From Salinispora vitiensis (GTDB lineage: Bacteria; Actinomycetota; Actinomycetes; Mycobacteriales; Micromonosporaceae): a stretch of DNA of 64,000 nt. The notes under the pieces are model-generated. The model worked only from the letters and a program-made list of their open reading frames with translations, was not told where the DNA came from and searched no databases. The position numbers and the translations under genes were made by a program. Shown piece by piece: positions 46,990 through 55,019 of this stretch; within the stretch, counting starts at the first letter, position 1, and each line of letters begins with the position of its first letter. The stretch spans positions 4,161,901 to 4,225,900 of the forward strand of contig NZ_KB900388.1 of NCBI RefSeq assembly GCF_000378825.1, in the 5' to 3' direction.

Positions 46990-47310
46990 CTATACGCCTA
47001 CCGGTACACATTCCCCATCGTTGATCCCTGCCCGGAACGCGGTCCACTCTGCCGACGTGAACCGCAGCTCCTGCCCGTCCTTGCAGACCTGGACGCCGCT
47101 GGGTAGCTGGATGACCCATGGGTGCTCGTGGCCCGTCCCCACCGCCCGGATGAGGTCTTCCCACTCGGAGTAGGTGGCGGCCAGCTCCGGCCCAGCCGGG
47201 TCTTTGCTGTCCCGAATGTAGACCGTGTGGGCTGTGTGCGCCCATTCAACACAATTGCCACCGGAGCCCCCAGATCGGGCGCTTTTGCGGTACTCGCGGA
47301 GCTGAGTCAT
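46990..47310 (-). CDS. DUF397 protein
   Basis: 106 residues from ATG 47310. N-terminal half YRKSARSGGSGGNCVEWAHT and VYIRDSKDPAGPEL is the DUF397 core; the second half (LPSGVQVCKDGQELRFTSAEWTAF) is the extended form of the same family. DUF397 proteins pair with XRE/DUF5753 regulators in actinobacteria (Bld/Wbl-type anti-regulator systems). Here the start overlaps the stop of a truncated DUF5753 gene, so its partner is damaged. Confidence 0.75.
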   Translation of the reverse strand: MTQLREYRKSARSGGSGGNCVEWAHTAHTVYIRDSKDPAGPELAATYSEWEDLIRAVGTGHEHPWVIQLPSGVQVCKDGQELRFTSAEWTAFRAGINDGECVPVGV

Positions 47311-47545
47311 GGCTGATACTCCAGGATCGGAACGGCTTGGCAGCAGACAAGCCTGAATATCGTTTCGTACCGGGTGATCTCGACGCCCTTTTGCAGGTAC
47401 GCGGCGGAGCTGGGCGAGTCGAGATAGACAACTGACGGGTCCTCCGCAGGGTCCGGAAAGTCCAGGATTACGAACGCGGACTCCATCGCGGCGTGCGCGC
47501 CAACTGCGAGCGGTGGCGGTGCTCTGGTCAGGTGAACACGACGTT
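47307..47545 (-). pseudogene. XRE/DUF5753 regulator, C-terminal remnant
   Basis: The frame ending at TGA 47307-47309 reads PPLAVGAHAAMESAFVILDF then PSVVYLDSPSSAAYLQKGVE and TRYETIFRLV, the last ~70 residues of the DUF5753 effector domain (compare ASTPFSLLDF in the intact gene). The HTH and most of DUF5753 are missing. Upstream it runs into a transposase remnant. Confidence 0.6.
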
Positions 47546-47748
47546 CCAGAAGGCGAGCCAGGCGTGGGCGCGGGGCCAGTGGGTAGGTGCAGCATGGGTG
47601 GGCGTTGGGCGCAGGCGAGTCGGGCTGGGATGTTGATCAGGTGGGTGGGCAGGGTGGCGCCTCGGGCCACGGCGTAGCGGGTGGTGCCGGTGAGTGTGCC
47701 GGCGGCCCAGAAGGCACTCTTGTCACATTCCCACGCCGTTACAGCCAC
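47528..47748 (-). pseudogene. IS1380-like transposase C-terminal remnant
   Basis: Minus-strand AAGTLTGTTRYAVARGATLP, THLINIPARLACAQRPPMLHL and, after a one-base shift, THWPRAHAWLAFWNVVF ending at TGA 47528-47530. This follows the end pattern of actinobacterial IS1380 transposases (ATLTG..., INVPARIA, LHLPxxWPWxxAW). Its insertion probably destroyed the XRE/DUF5753 gene next to it. Confidence 0.5.
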
Positions 47749-47782
47749 AGTGGATCAGCTCCCATCCACGGATCCAGGCTTA

Positions 47783-47810
47783 AGCCCCCAGCGCGCCAGC
47801 ACTGGGGGCT
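47783..47810 (-). terminator. Terminator hairpin after the XRE-DUF397 operon
   Basis: AGCCCCCAG (47783-47791) pairs exactly with CTGGGGGCT (47802-47810), with a 10-nt loop, 11 bp past the DUF397 stop. Confidence 0.6.
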
Positions 47811-47820
47811 CAAGTGCTTG

Positions 47821-48006
47821 TCAGCGCCGGGCGTGCGTAACGAACGCCTGCCACGCCTCCGGACCGAACACCAGGGCTGGTCCGGTTGGGTCCTTGCTGT
47901 CACGGACGCCGACGACGCCGGGAAGGTTGTCGGCGACCTCCACGCAGTTGTTGCCGTTGCCGCTCCGCGTGCTCTTGCGCCACCGGGCGCCGGTCAGGTT
48001 AGTCAC
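47821..48006 (-). CDS. DUF397 protein (short, complete)
   Basis: 61 residues from GTG 48006: WRKSTRSGNGNNCVEVADNL, VVGVRDSKDPTGPALVFG, PEAWQAFVTHARR, which is the full standard DUF397 domain. Overlaps the end of the XRE/DUF5753 gene by 8 bp. Family members are thought to counteract or assist the co-encoded XRE regulator. Confidence 0.85.
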   Translation of the reverse strand: MTNLTGARWRKSTRSGNGNNCVEVADNLPGVVGVRDSKDPTGPALVFGPEAWQAFVTHARR

Positions 48007-48892
48007 CGCTCAGTTCCTCCAATGCAGTTGTGATCATCTTCTTGGATGCCGCCTCGTCGATTGCGCGGTCGTCGAGGTCTTCCCAGACCAGCCGGTATGC
48101 GCTGGACTCGTCGGGCTTGTTGAGGTACAGGGCGCCGGTCAACGTGTCGACATAGGCCAGCGGAGGCTCCAGCACCTCGCCCACCGGATCGGCCGGGAAG
48201 TCCAGCAGTGAGAACGGCGTGCTCGCCGCCATGCCACCGTGGATGCCAGCGGCGAAGGGCAGGACCCGCACGGATATGTTGCCGCGCTGGGTGACGTCGA
48301 GCAGGTACTTGAACTGCTCGGCCATCACATCAGCTCCACCAACCAGCCGATGCAACACTGCCTCGTTGAGGATCACGCTCAGGTGCGGCGCACGCGGCCG
48401 GGACAGCAGAGACTGCCGCGCCAGTCTGACGGTCACCCGGCGTTCCCGCTCCGCTTGATCGACGTAGCCCTTCGGCACCTGGTGTACCTGCTCTGCGTAG
48501 GCCCGCGTTTGCAGCAGGCCGGGGATCAACTCAACCTCGTACTGTCGGATCGTTTCCGCGCTGTCCTCCAGGGACACGTACAACCCGAAGAACTGAGGTA
48601 GCTCCGTCTCCGTGTAGTCGTGCCACCAGCTCTTCTTCCGGCCGTTGCGCGTTTCAGCCGTCAACGCCAGGAGAAGATCCAGATCGGCCTGTTCGGCGCC
48701 GTACAGCTCACACATCGCCTTGACGTCGATGTCCCGGAACCTGACGCCCTCGGTGCCGTCCTCCATCCGGGCGATGGTTGCGCGCCCCTTCTGGAGGTGT
48801 TCGGCCGCTTGTTCCTGGGTCAGGTTCGCCGCCCGGCGCAGGATCCCCAGCCGGCGGCCGATGGACCGGCGCACCAGGGCTGAGCCGACCAT
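47999..48892 (-). CDS. XRE-family regulator with DUF5753 domain
   Basis: 297 residues from ATG 48892; GTG 48901 and TTG 48922 are in-frame alternatives. HTH_31 at the N-terminus (LRRAANLTQEQAAEHLQKGRATIARMEDG), then DUF5753: YETIRQ-like EDSAETIRQYEVELIPGLLQTRAYAEQV, VRLARQSLL, HLSVILNEAVLHRLVGG, VRVLPFAAGIHGGM. Cytosolic DNA-binding regulator; likely represses its own operon, with direct repeats CTCAATTAG found just upstream. Divergent from a small-protein cassette it may also control. Confidence 0.87.
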   Translation of the reverse strand: MVGSALVRRSIGRRLGILRRAANLTQEQAAEHLQKGRATIARMEDGTEGVRFRDIDVKAMCELYGAEQADLDLLLALTAETRNGRKKSWWHDYTETELPQFFGLYVSLEDSAETIRQYEVELIPGLLQTRAYAEQVHQVPKGYVDQAERERRVTVRLARQSLLSRPRAPHLSVILNEAVLHRLVGGADVMAEQFKYLLDVTQRGNISVRVLPFAAGIHGGMAASTPFSLLDFPADPVGEVLEPPLAYVDTLTGALYLNKPDESSAYRLVWEDLDDRAIDEAASKKMITTALEELSGD

Positions 48893-48917
48893 GTCTGCCA
48901 CCCGTGACCACCTCCCA

Positions 48918-48951
48918 CTCAATTAGTTGGACGCGTGTCTCGCTCAATTAG
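48918..48951. promoter_or_regulatory. Direct repeat CTCAATTAG x2 upstream of XRE gene
   Basis: CTCAATTAG at 48918-48926 and 48943-48951, 25 bp start to start, in an AT-rich stretch immediately before the XRE start region. Good candidate for the regulator's binding sites. Confidence 0.45.
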
Positions 48952-49065
48952 AACATGCTTGCCTTGTCTTGCTGAAGCCTAGCGATGCCAATTCGGACAC
49001 GCCTAGATGAGTGATCTTTAGTCAAGTGACACTCTTCCGACACTGGCCTGCTTGAGTGGTTGTCT

Positions 49066-49081
49066 TTTGAGCGCGCTCAAA
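49066..49081. promoter_or_regulatory. 16-bp perfect palindrome
   Basis: TTTGAGCGCGCTCAAA lies between the divergent XRE gene and the small-protein cassette, 60 bp before the GTG at 49141. Possible operator; binding protein unknown. Confidence 0.45.
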
Positions 49082-49140
49082 GTGTAATGAGTTGCATCGA
49101 CGTGCACCGACTGGTTGAACCTTCGCCCAAGGGGGACATC

Positions 49141-49482
49141 GTGCTGCTGTTCATAGCCCTGATCAGGTACCGCTCGCGGCGCAACCGAGATGGCGTCTCA
49201 GGAGCAAATGCGACACCTCACAATTCCGGATCTTTGTCCGGTCCAAGAGGGAAGTGGACTGTGGCTCGCAGGAGATTCCGTCGGCAGAGGAAGAGCTCGT
49301 CGCCTCCCGTGAACGCACCGCAGCAGAGGAACAACGTCCCGTACCCAGTGACGGTGCAGCGCGCTAGGCCGGTCAATCTGCCGGCGTGGATGACCCAGCC
49401 CACCCTCGCCGCCCCCCAACCCGGCCGCGTCGGCTGGCTCACCCCCGCCCAGCAGTGGCGAGCCAACGGAGGCCGCTGGTGA
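49141..49482 (+). CDS. Small basic protein of the actinobacterial XRE-associated cassette
   Basis: 113 residues from GTG 49141, chosen because GGGGG precedes it by 5 nt. A short hydrophobic start (VLLFIALIRYRSRRN), then basic and Pro/Gln-rich sequence ending in PVTVQRARPVNLPAWMTQPT and PGRVGWLTPAQQWRANGGRW. That ending is, as I recall, typical of small unnamed proteins next to XRE/DUF397 modules in Micromonosporaceae. Function unknown. Followed by two more small genes. Confidence 0.55.
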   Translation: MLLFIALIRYRSRRNRDGVSGANATPHNSGSLSGPRGKWTVARRRFRRQRKSSSPPVNAPQQRNNVPYPVTVQRARPVNLPAWMTQPTLAAPQPGRVGWLTPAQQWRANGGRW

Positions 49483-49534
49483 CCGCGCACCGGCCCGCCC
49501 ACACCGCCGCGCGGCAAGGCTGAAGGGGACGTCG

Positions 49535-49687
49535 ATGGTTGTCGTTGCTGCTGCCGTAGTCGCCGGGCTCGCCGTTGGCGTGCTCCTGGGCCTGGTGACC
49601 AAGAGCCGCTCGGGCAGTTGGTGCCCCCGGTGTGGTGACGTCAAGCGTTGCCTACGTGACCACGCGGGCGGGAGCCGGTCGTGGTGA
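49535..49687 (+). CDS. 50-residue membrane/zinc-ribbon peptide
   Basis: ATG 49535 to TGA 49687. One TM (VVVAAAVVAGLAVGVLLGLV), then SGSWCPRCGDVKRCLRDH with a CxxC and a third Cys, a minimal zinc-binding knuckle. Overlaps the next gene by 7 bp (its GTG at 49681), so the two are coupled. No function known. Codon bias supports a real gene. Confidence 0.55.
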   Translation: MVVVAAAVVAGLAVGVLLGLVTKSRSGSWCPRCGDVKRCLRDHAGGSRSW

Positions 49688-50145
49688 GAAGGGGGCACGA
49701 CCCGATGCGCCCGCTTTGGCGGTGCCGTGCCTGCGGCGCCGACTGGCCCTGCCAGCCCGCGCGGCTCGCGTTGCTGGCGGAGTATCGCGGCAGGAGGTCG
49801 GCCCTGCTGGCCCACCAGGGCAAGCTCCTGGCCGAGGCAACTGATCAGCTATCCCGACTCAACGGCACCAGGCCGGACCTCAGGGAAAGGTTTGTCAACT
49901 GGTGCTGGCGGGCGGAACCCGAACACCCCACGACCAGCGCCTTCGAGTCGGGAGACCTGGACCCAGATGTGGTGTTTCGCGGCATCGAAATGATCATTCG
50001 TAGCCACTGGGGAGGGCGGACCTGCCCCCGATGCGTGAACACAGGTTGTCCGCATCTCGACTGGGCCGACGGCTGGCTGGCCCGCCTCCGACGAGCACCG
50101 CAAGGCCGCCCAGACGGGAGTCGTACCCCGTACCGAAGCGGGTAG
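49681..50145 (+). CDS. Zinc-finger-containing small protein
   Basis: 154 residues from GTG 49681. Two Cys clusters: PLWRCRACGADWPCQPARLALLAEYRGRR near the N-terminus and GGRTCPRCVNTGCPHLDWADGWL near the C-terminus, both suited to zinc. Similar proteins are sometimes labelled flavin reductase in databases, but I see no flavin motif. Third gene of the small-protein cassette; the deacetylase gene starts 28 bp downstream. Confidence 0.6.
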   Translation: MVRRGHDPMRPLWRCRACGADWPCQPARLALLAEYRGRRSALLAHQGKLLAEATDQLSRLNGTRPDLRERFVNWCWRAEPEHPTTSAFESGDLDPDVVFRGIEMIIRSHWGGRTCPRCVNTGCPHLDWADGWLARLRRAPQGRPDGSRTPYRSG

Positions 50146-50173
50146 CGGAGTCCGAAGCGGGTAACGGAACGCC

Positions 50174-51016
50174 GTGGCAGGTGGCGTCGTGGCAGGTGGC
50201 GCCCGGGTCGGGCGGCCCGACCTTCGGCGCTGGTTGACGGGGACGGCCGTGGCCGTCGCGGGCGGGGCGGTGGGGCACGCGCTGCCGGCGGTCACCGCCA
50301 GCGGCGTGCTGCGGCGCCGATACTGGCCCCGGCTGGCCGGGGTGGGCGCGGCCGGTCGGATCGCGTTGACCTTCGACGACGGGCCACGCCGCGCCTCCAC
50401 CGTACGGTTTCTGCGGGCGTTGGAGCGGGCCGACGTGCGGGCCACCTTCTTTCTGCTCGGCACCCTGCTCGACCGAGACCCGGGACTCGGACGGGAGATG
50501 GCAGCCGCCGGGCATGAGCTCGCGGTGCACGGATGGGAGCACCGGAACCTGCTGTGCCGATCCCCTGCCGCGACCTACGCCGACATCGCCCGCACACGGG
50601 ATGCCGTCGCGGCCGTCACCGGAGCCGCACCGCTGTGGTACCGGCCGCCGTACGGCGTGCTGACGATCTCGGCGCTGCTGGCGTGCCGGCGGCTGGGCCT
50701 GACCCCCCGCCTCTGGACCGCCTGGGGACGCGACTGGGACGCAACCCGATCTCCGGCGGCGATCTGGGAAACCATCGTGAAAGATCTCGACGGCGGCGGC
50801 ACGCTGTTGCTGCATGATTCGGATCATGCGTCCAGCCCGGGAGCCTGGCGAGGTGCCCTGGCCGTCCTGCCGCGCCTCGTGAGCTGGGCCCAGGGGCGGG
50901 AGCTAACCATCGGGACGCTCGGCGCACACGCGGAGACCGAGGTCACCGGGGAGCCCGAGGCGGGGCGCACACCGGTCCGGGCGCGACCGGGGCATGGCGA
51001 CGTATCGGGTGGGTAA
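50174..51016 (+). CDS. Polysaccharide deacetylase (NodB/CE4 family)
   Basis: 280 residues from GTG 50174. N-terminal hydrophobic segment LTGTAVAVAGGAVGHALPAV suggests a membrane anchor or signal. CE4 motifs: IALTFDDGPRRAS (catalytic DD), HELAVHGWEHRNL (metal His), YRPPYGVLT (motif 3), WGRDWDAT and LLLHDSD (motif 5). Removes N-acetyl groups from chitin-, peptidoglycan- or glycolipid-like sugars. Only 9 bp before an MGDG-synthase-type glycosyltransferase, so both may act on one glycolipid or wall polymer. Confidence 0.87.
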   Translation: MAGGVVAGGARVGRPDLRRWLTGTAVAVAGGAVGHALPAVTASGVLRRRYWPRLAGVGAAGRIALTFDDGPRRASTVRFLRALERADVRATFFLLGTLLDRDPGLGREMAAAGHELAVHGWEHRNLLCRSPAATYADIARTRDAVAAVTGAAPLWYRPPYGVLTISALLACRRLGLTPRLWTAWGRDWDATRSPAAIWETIVKDLDGGGTLLLHDSDHASSPGAWRGALAVLPRLVSWAQGRELTIGTLGAHAETEVTGEPEAGRTPVRARPGHGDVSGG

Positions 51017-51025
51017 CCGCAGCCG

Positions 51026-52210
51026 GTGAAGCCACGGCCGGGCGGGAGAAGTCCGCGCGCCGGTACGTCCCCGGATGGTGCCGGTCGCGGCGGCCCCGGC
51101 GGCCCCGGCGGCCCGGGTCCGCTGCGGATCCTGGTCGTCTCCGCCGACATCGGGGCGGGCCACGACGCCGCCGCGGCCGAACTCGCTACCCGGCTCGCCG
51201 GCAACGGAGTCGTCGTGGAGCAGCTCAACTTCTTCGCGGCCCTGCCCCGACCGCTGCACCGACTCGTTCGGGAGGGCTACCGCACCATGCTCCAGCGGTT
51301 CCCCTGGAGCTACGATGCGCTCTTCCGGTTCACCGACCGGTCGTCGTCGATGGTCCGCGCGCTCCGGGCCGCGCTGCGGGCGGCCGTACCGCAGATGCTG
51401 TCGCGGATATCGGCGGACACCCGCCTGGTGGTGACGACGCACCCGTTCGCCAACCAGCTACTCGGGCCGATGCGCGGAACGGGGCAGCTCACCGTGCCGG
51501 TGCTCAGCTACGTCACGGATTTCGCCGTCCACCCGATCTGGGTCGCGCCCGGCGTCGACACCTACTGCGTCATTCACGACGGGACGCAGCGGCAGGCACA
51601 GGCGCGTGGGGCGGCAGATGTGCGGGTGGTCGATCCACTGATCTCCGCCGCTTTCGCGCCCACGGCAACGGCCTGCCAGCGTACGGCTCGGGCCCGGTTC
51701 GGCCTGCCCGAGCAGGAGCGGCTGGCGTTGATCGTCGCCGGCTCGTGGGGGATGGGCGACGTGGCCCGGACCGCGCGCGATGTGCTCGCCGCCGGCTGCG
51801 TCACCCCCGTCGTGGCGTGTGGGCGCAACGTCCGGCTCCGCCAGCGCCTGCGTACCTTCCCCGGACCCGTCCTGGGTTGGGTCGAGGACATGCCCACCCT
51901 GATGCGGGCGGTTGATGTGGTGGTGGAGAACGCCGGCGGGCTCACCTGCCAGCAGTCGCTGGCCGGTGGGCTCCCCACCGTCACCTATCGGCCGATTTCT
52001 GGGCACGGTCGGGCCAACGCGCAGCTACTCGCCGAGGCGGGGCTCACCACCCATGTCACCAGCGCTGCCGAGCTGGCGCCGGTGTTGACGGAGCTGGCCG
52101 GCGCGGAGGCCAGCCCGGCCCTTCCCGTCGACAGCGCCACCGACATGGCCGGTTTGGTTTCGGAGGTCGTCCGGAGCGGCAACCGGCTTGACCGGAAGCG
52201 GTCAGGATGA
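51026..52210 (+). CDS. MGDG-synthase-like glycosyltransferase (GT28 type)
   Basis: 394 residues from GTG 51026, after a Gly/Pro-rich start. LRILVVSADIGAGHDAAAAELATRL is the MGDG-synthase N-terminal motif (GxGH). The second half has LALIVAGSWGMGDV, FPGPVLGWVEDMPTLMRAVDVVVENAGGLTCQQSLAGGLP with the GT28 nucleotide-sugar E-N/A-G-G-x-T-x-x-E/Q pattern. Likely adds a sugar to diacylglycerol or another lipid at the inner membrane face. Operon with the deacetylase. Confidence 0.83.
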   Translation: MKPRPGGRSPRAGTSPDGAGRGGPGGPGGPGPLRILVVSADIGAGHDAAAAELATRLAGNGVVVEQLNFFAALPRPLHRLVREGYRTMLQRFPWSYDALFRFTDRSSSMVRALRAALRAAVPQMLSRISADTRLVVTTHPFANQLLGPMRGTGQLTVPVLSYVTDFAVHPIWVAPGVDTYCVIHDGTQRQAQARGAADVRVVDPLISAAFAPTATACQRTARARFGLPEQERLALIVAGSWGMGDVARTARDVLAAGCVTPVVACGRNVRLRQRLRTFPGPVLGWVEDMPTLMRAVDVVVENAGGLTCQQSLAGGLPTVTYRPISGHGRANAQLLAEAGLTTHVTSAAELAPVLTELAGAEASPALPVDSATDMAGLVSEVVRSGNRLDRKRSG

Positions 52211-52220
52211 GCACGCATTC

Positions 52221-52263
52221 CTCCTAGGCTGAGGGCGAGTCCGCCTCGGGAGTGACCTAGGAG
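52221..52263 (+). promoter_or_regulatory. Leader hairpin that buries the luxS Shine-Dalgarno
   Basis: CTCCTAGG (52221-52228) is exactly complementary to CCTAGGAG (52256-52263); the right arm holds AGGAG, the luxS ribosome-binding site, 8 nt before the ATG. Inside, GAGG-g-CG pairs with CGCCTC. Together this is a two-step stem with a small terminal loop. It could be a translation-controlling switch; it does not look like the SAH aptamer. Confidence 0.5.
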
Positions 52264-52271
52264 TCCTGGTT

Positions 52272-52775
52272 ATGCCGCAGTCACACGACTTGGATCATCG
52301 GTACGTGGTGCCGCCCTATCTGCGGATCGTCAACGAGCAGACGGTGCCGGGCACGAGCCAGCCGGTCGCGCTCTGGGACTTCCGGGTGGCGCAGCCGAAC
52401 GTGTCCCAGGTGCCGGGCCCGGTCATGCACACAATCGAACACTTTCTCGGCACCTACGTACGCCAGCACCACCCCACGATCATGAACGTCGCGCCGATGG
52501 GCTGCATGACCGGCGTGTACGTCTGGACGGTTGGTCCGTGGAGTTTCGACGACCTGGCCGAGGTCATCGCCGCCGGGCTTCGCTCCATCGAGGACGCCAC
52601 CGAGGTACCGCTCGCGAACACCATCCAATGTGGCTCGGCGGAGTACCACTCCTTGGTGGGGGCGCAGGAACTCGCCGCACAGCTGCTCGCGAAGCGGGAT
52701 CAGTGGGGGGATCCGGGCCCCGACGCCCACGAGGTGAGCGAGGCGGACCTGCGGGAACTCGCGACGGGCCAGTGA
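52272..52775 (+). CDS. luxS: S-ribosylhomocysteine lyase LuxS
   Basis: 167 residues. Zn-binding H-T-I-E-H at about residues 60-64 and the later Cys in NTIQCGSAEYHSL; catalytic Cys in PMGCMTGVYV. N-terminus SHDLDHRYVVPPYLRIV is standard. Splits S-ribosylhomocysteine into homocysteine and DPD, the AI-2 precursor, thereby recycling SAH. No pfs/mtnN gene is adjacent. Homocysteine produced feeds MetH, also encoded in the window. The ribosome-binding site lies in a hairpin. Confidence 0.95.
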   Translation: MPQSHDLDHRYVVPPYLRIVNEQTVPGTSQPVALWDFRVAQPNVSQVPGPVMHTIEHFLGTYVRQHHPTIMNVAPMGCMTGVYVWTVGPWSFDDLAEVIAAGLRSIEDATEVPLANTIQCGSAEYHSLVGAQELAAQLLAKRDQWGDPGPDAHEVSEADLRELATGQ

Positions 52776-52862
52776 CCCGCCACCACGTCTACGTCCCATC
52801 CGCGTACGACCCGGGTGACCTCGAGTAGGCCGGTCTCACTCATCCGTGCGTCGGTGGTCGAT

Positions 52863-52880
52863 CCCCCGCCTGGTTGGGGG
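52863..52880 (+). terminator. Weak hairpin between luxS and MFS gene
   Basis: CCCCC (52863-52867) and GGGGG (52876-52880) with an 8-nt loop, 88 bp after the luxS stop. No T-run. Confidence 0.3.
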
Positions 52881-52915
52881 CAGCGAACGATGTGCCGTTC
52901 TGAGAGCATCCGCGG

Positions 52916-54223
52916 GTGACGATTGGCGATCCTCCCCGTACGGATGAACGGTCAACGCCGGGCCCACAAGGCCACCTGACTGCTCCGCGTCGGGACGCCG
53001 AGCAGCTGGGCACCCCGTTCTGGCAGCTGTGGTCCGCGTCCGCGGCGTCGAACCTCGCCGACGGGATCGTCAAACTCGCGCTGCCGCTGGTCGCGGTCAG
53101 CTTGACGGATTCGCCGATGCTGGTGGCCGGGGTGGCGATGGCGTTCAGCCTGCCGTGGCTGTTCTTCGCGCTGCCGGCCGGCGCCCTGGCCGACCGGTTG
53201 GACCGCCGCCGGGTGATGGTGGCCGCCAACACGGTGCGTGCGGTGTTGTTCGGGGTGATGGCGCTGGCCGTGGCCCTGGACGCGGCGTCGATCTGGCTGC
53301 TCTACGCGGTGGCGTTCGGCGCTGGCGTCGCCGAGACGCTCTACGACACCTCGGCCCAGTCGATCCTGCCGCAGGTAGTGTCGCGGGATGCGCTGCCGCG
53401 CGCCAACGGGCGACTGCACGCGGTCACGCTGGCGGCCAACCAGTTCGTCGGCCCACCCCTGGCGGGGTTCCTGGTCACCGCTGGCGTGGCGCTGGCGGTG
53501 GTGGGGCCGGCGGGGTTGTGGGCGGTCGCGGTCGCGGCGTTGCTCCTCATCCGTGGCCGGTTCCGGGTCGAACGGGAAGCGCCGACCAGCCTGCGCCGGG
53601 ACATCGCGGAGGGCCTCCGGTTCCTCTGGCGACACCGACTGCTGCGCGCCATGGCGGTGATGGTGGGGGTCAGCAACTTCACCATGAGCGGGATCTTCGC
53701 GGTGCTGCCGCTCTACGCGGTCGGTCCCGACTCGGCGATGGGGCTCACCGAGCCGGGGTACGGGCTGCTGCTCGCGACCCTGGCTGTCGGCATTGTGCTC
53801 GGCTCGTTGGTCGCGGGGGCGATTGAACGACGGCTGGGCCGTTCCGCCACCCTCGGCGTGGCAGTAGTCGTCGCCGCGGTGGTTGTCGGCGCACCGGCGT
53901 TGAGCGCCAACCCGTTCGTGGTCGGCGCCGTCTACTTCGGGGGCGGGATTCTGGTCGCCACCTGGAACGTCATCACGGTCTCGCTCCGCCAACGGATCAC
54001 TCCCGACCGGCTACTCGGCCGGGTCAACAGCGGTTACCGGATGCTGGCCTGGGGCGGCATGCCCCTCGGCGCGCTCACCGGCGGTCTGCTGGCGGAGTTG
54101 CTCGGCCTGCGCGCGGTCTTCGCGGTCATGGGTGTGCTGGCGCTCAGCCTGGTCATCGGATTGTTCTGGGTGACCGACAGTGCGATTGACGCTGCCGAGC
54201 GGGAGGCGGAGCAGCCGGTGTAA
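52916..54223 (+). CDS. MFS efflux transporter
   Basis: 435 residues from GTG 52916. WQLWSASAASNLADGIVKLALPLVAVSLT, LPAGALADRLDRRRVMVAANTV, ETLYDTSAQSILPQVV and TVSLRQRITPDRLLGRVNSGYRMLAWGGMPLGALTGG match block by block the transporter at 40029-41366. About 12 membrane segments. Substrate unknown; the presence of two close relatives may mean different drugs or metabolites. Confidence 0.88.
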   Translation: MTIGDPPRTDERSTPGPQGHLTAPRRDAEQLGTPFWQLWSASAASNLADGIVKLALPLVAVSLTDSPMLVAGVAMAFSLPWLFFALPAGALADRLDRRRVMVAANTVRAVLFGVMALAVALDAASIWLLYAVAFGAGVAETLYDTSAQSILPQVVSRDALPRANGRLHAVTLAANQFVGPPLAGFLVTAGVALAVVGPAGLWAVAVAALLLIRGRFRVEREAPTSLRRDIAEGLRFLWRHRLLRAMAVMVGVSNFTMSGIFAVLPLYAVGPDSAMGLTEPGYGLLLATLAVGIVLGSLVAGAIERRLGRSATLGVAVVVAAVVVGAPALSANPFVVGAVYFGGGILVATWNVITVSLRQRITPDRLLGRVNSGYRMLAWGGMPLGALTGGLLAELLGLRAVFAVMGVLALSLVIGLFWVTDSAIDAAEREAEQPV

Positions 54224-54302
54224 ACGCCGTTCAATCCGGGTCAACGCTGATCGGCCGCAACACATGATCAGCGTCGGTGATCGTAACCTGGCGCGGAAGG
54301 GC

Positions 54303-54920
54303 CTAATCCCCAGCAGGGACGAACCAGGTGGATTCGAGGTCAACCAGATCGCCGGTAACGGTATCGAGGTCGTCGGCAGCGCCCGACCTCTCCCAAAGGT
54401 GCGGATAGTATTCGTGGATGTAACGATCATGGTCGGCTGCCGATTCCCACAACGAGAGCACCAAGAATTCGGCCGCACCGCGCTGGCCGAACATCCCGCA
54501 ACGCATGCCTGGCGCACTCGTCATGCCAGGGTTCCAGACCTCGGCCTGCGCCCCGATGAAATACGCCTGACGGTTCACCCGTACGTGGCAGTGTGCGAGT
54601 CGCGCCAACGAGGTACTCGCAAAGCCTGCTGGATAGCCCTTACCAATGTCCATGCGGTGTTCGAAGAGGCGAACCTCGACTACGTGGTAGGTGCCGGCCT
54701 GAGCGCTCGCGATGCCGTCGTGTGCCTCCGCCATGAACTTTTCGTAACTGGGTTGGTCGGCCCAACAACCAAAGATATGCGCCACATTAGGTTCGCGACG
54801 GCTCCAACCTCCGCCTTGGCCGAGGAAGCCCGGTAGACCGCGCAGAACCGCCCACCGTTGCTGACCAGAGCCAAACGCCCCGCGGTCAACAACACTGCAT
54901 TTGATCCACTTAATAAACAT
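54303..54920 (-). CDS. YdbC/DUF4937-family protein
   Basis: 205 residues. MFIKWIKCSVVDRGAFGSGQQRW, LPGFLGQGGGW, WADQPSYEKFMAEAHDGIASAQAGTYHVVEVRLFE is the first ABM-like ferredoxin fold; CHVRVNRQAYFIGAQAEVWNPG, LVLSLWESAADHDRYIHEYYPHLWERSGAADDL is the second. Such double domains are related to antibiotic biosynthesis monooxygenases, but the DUF4937 group has no assigned reaction. Lower GC than neighbours. It is followed by an MFS gene in the same direction at 100 bp. Confidence 0.75.
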   Translation of the reverse strand: MFIKWIKCSVVDRGAFGSGQQRWAVLRGLPGFLGQGGGWSRREPNVAHIFGCWADQPSYEKFMAEAHDGIASAQAGTYHVVEVRLFEHRMDIGKGYPAGFASTSLARLAHCHVRVNRQAYFIGAQAEVWNPGMTSAPGMRCGMFGQRGAAEFLVLSLWESAADHDRYIHEYYPHLWERSGAADDLDTVTGDLVDLESTWFVPAGD

Positions 54921-55019
54921 GTGAGCATGATAGGCGTAGCCGAATCGTAGCGACCACCTATCCGCTCAGCATTCTCTATCCGGCGTAGGGGATGGCTTCG
55001 GCGTGGTGCAGCATCGTAA

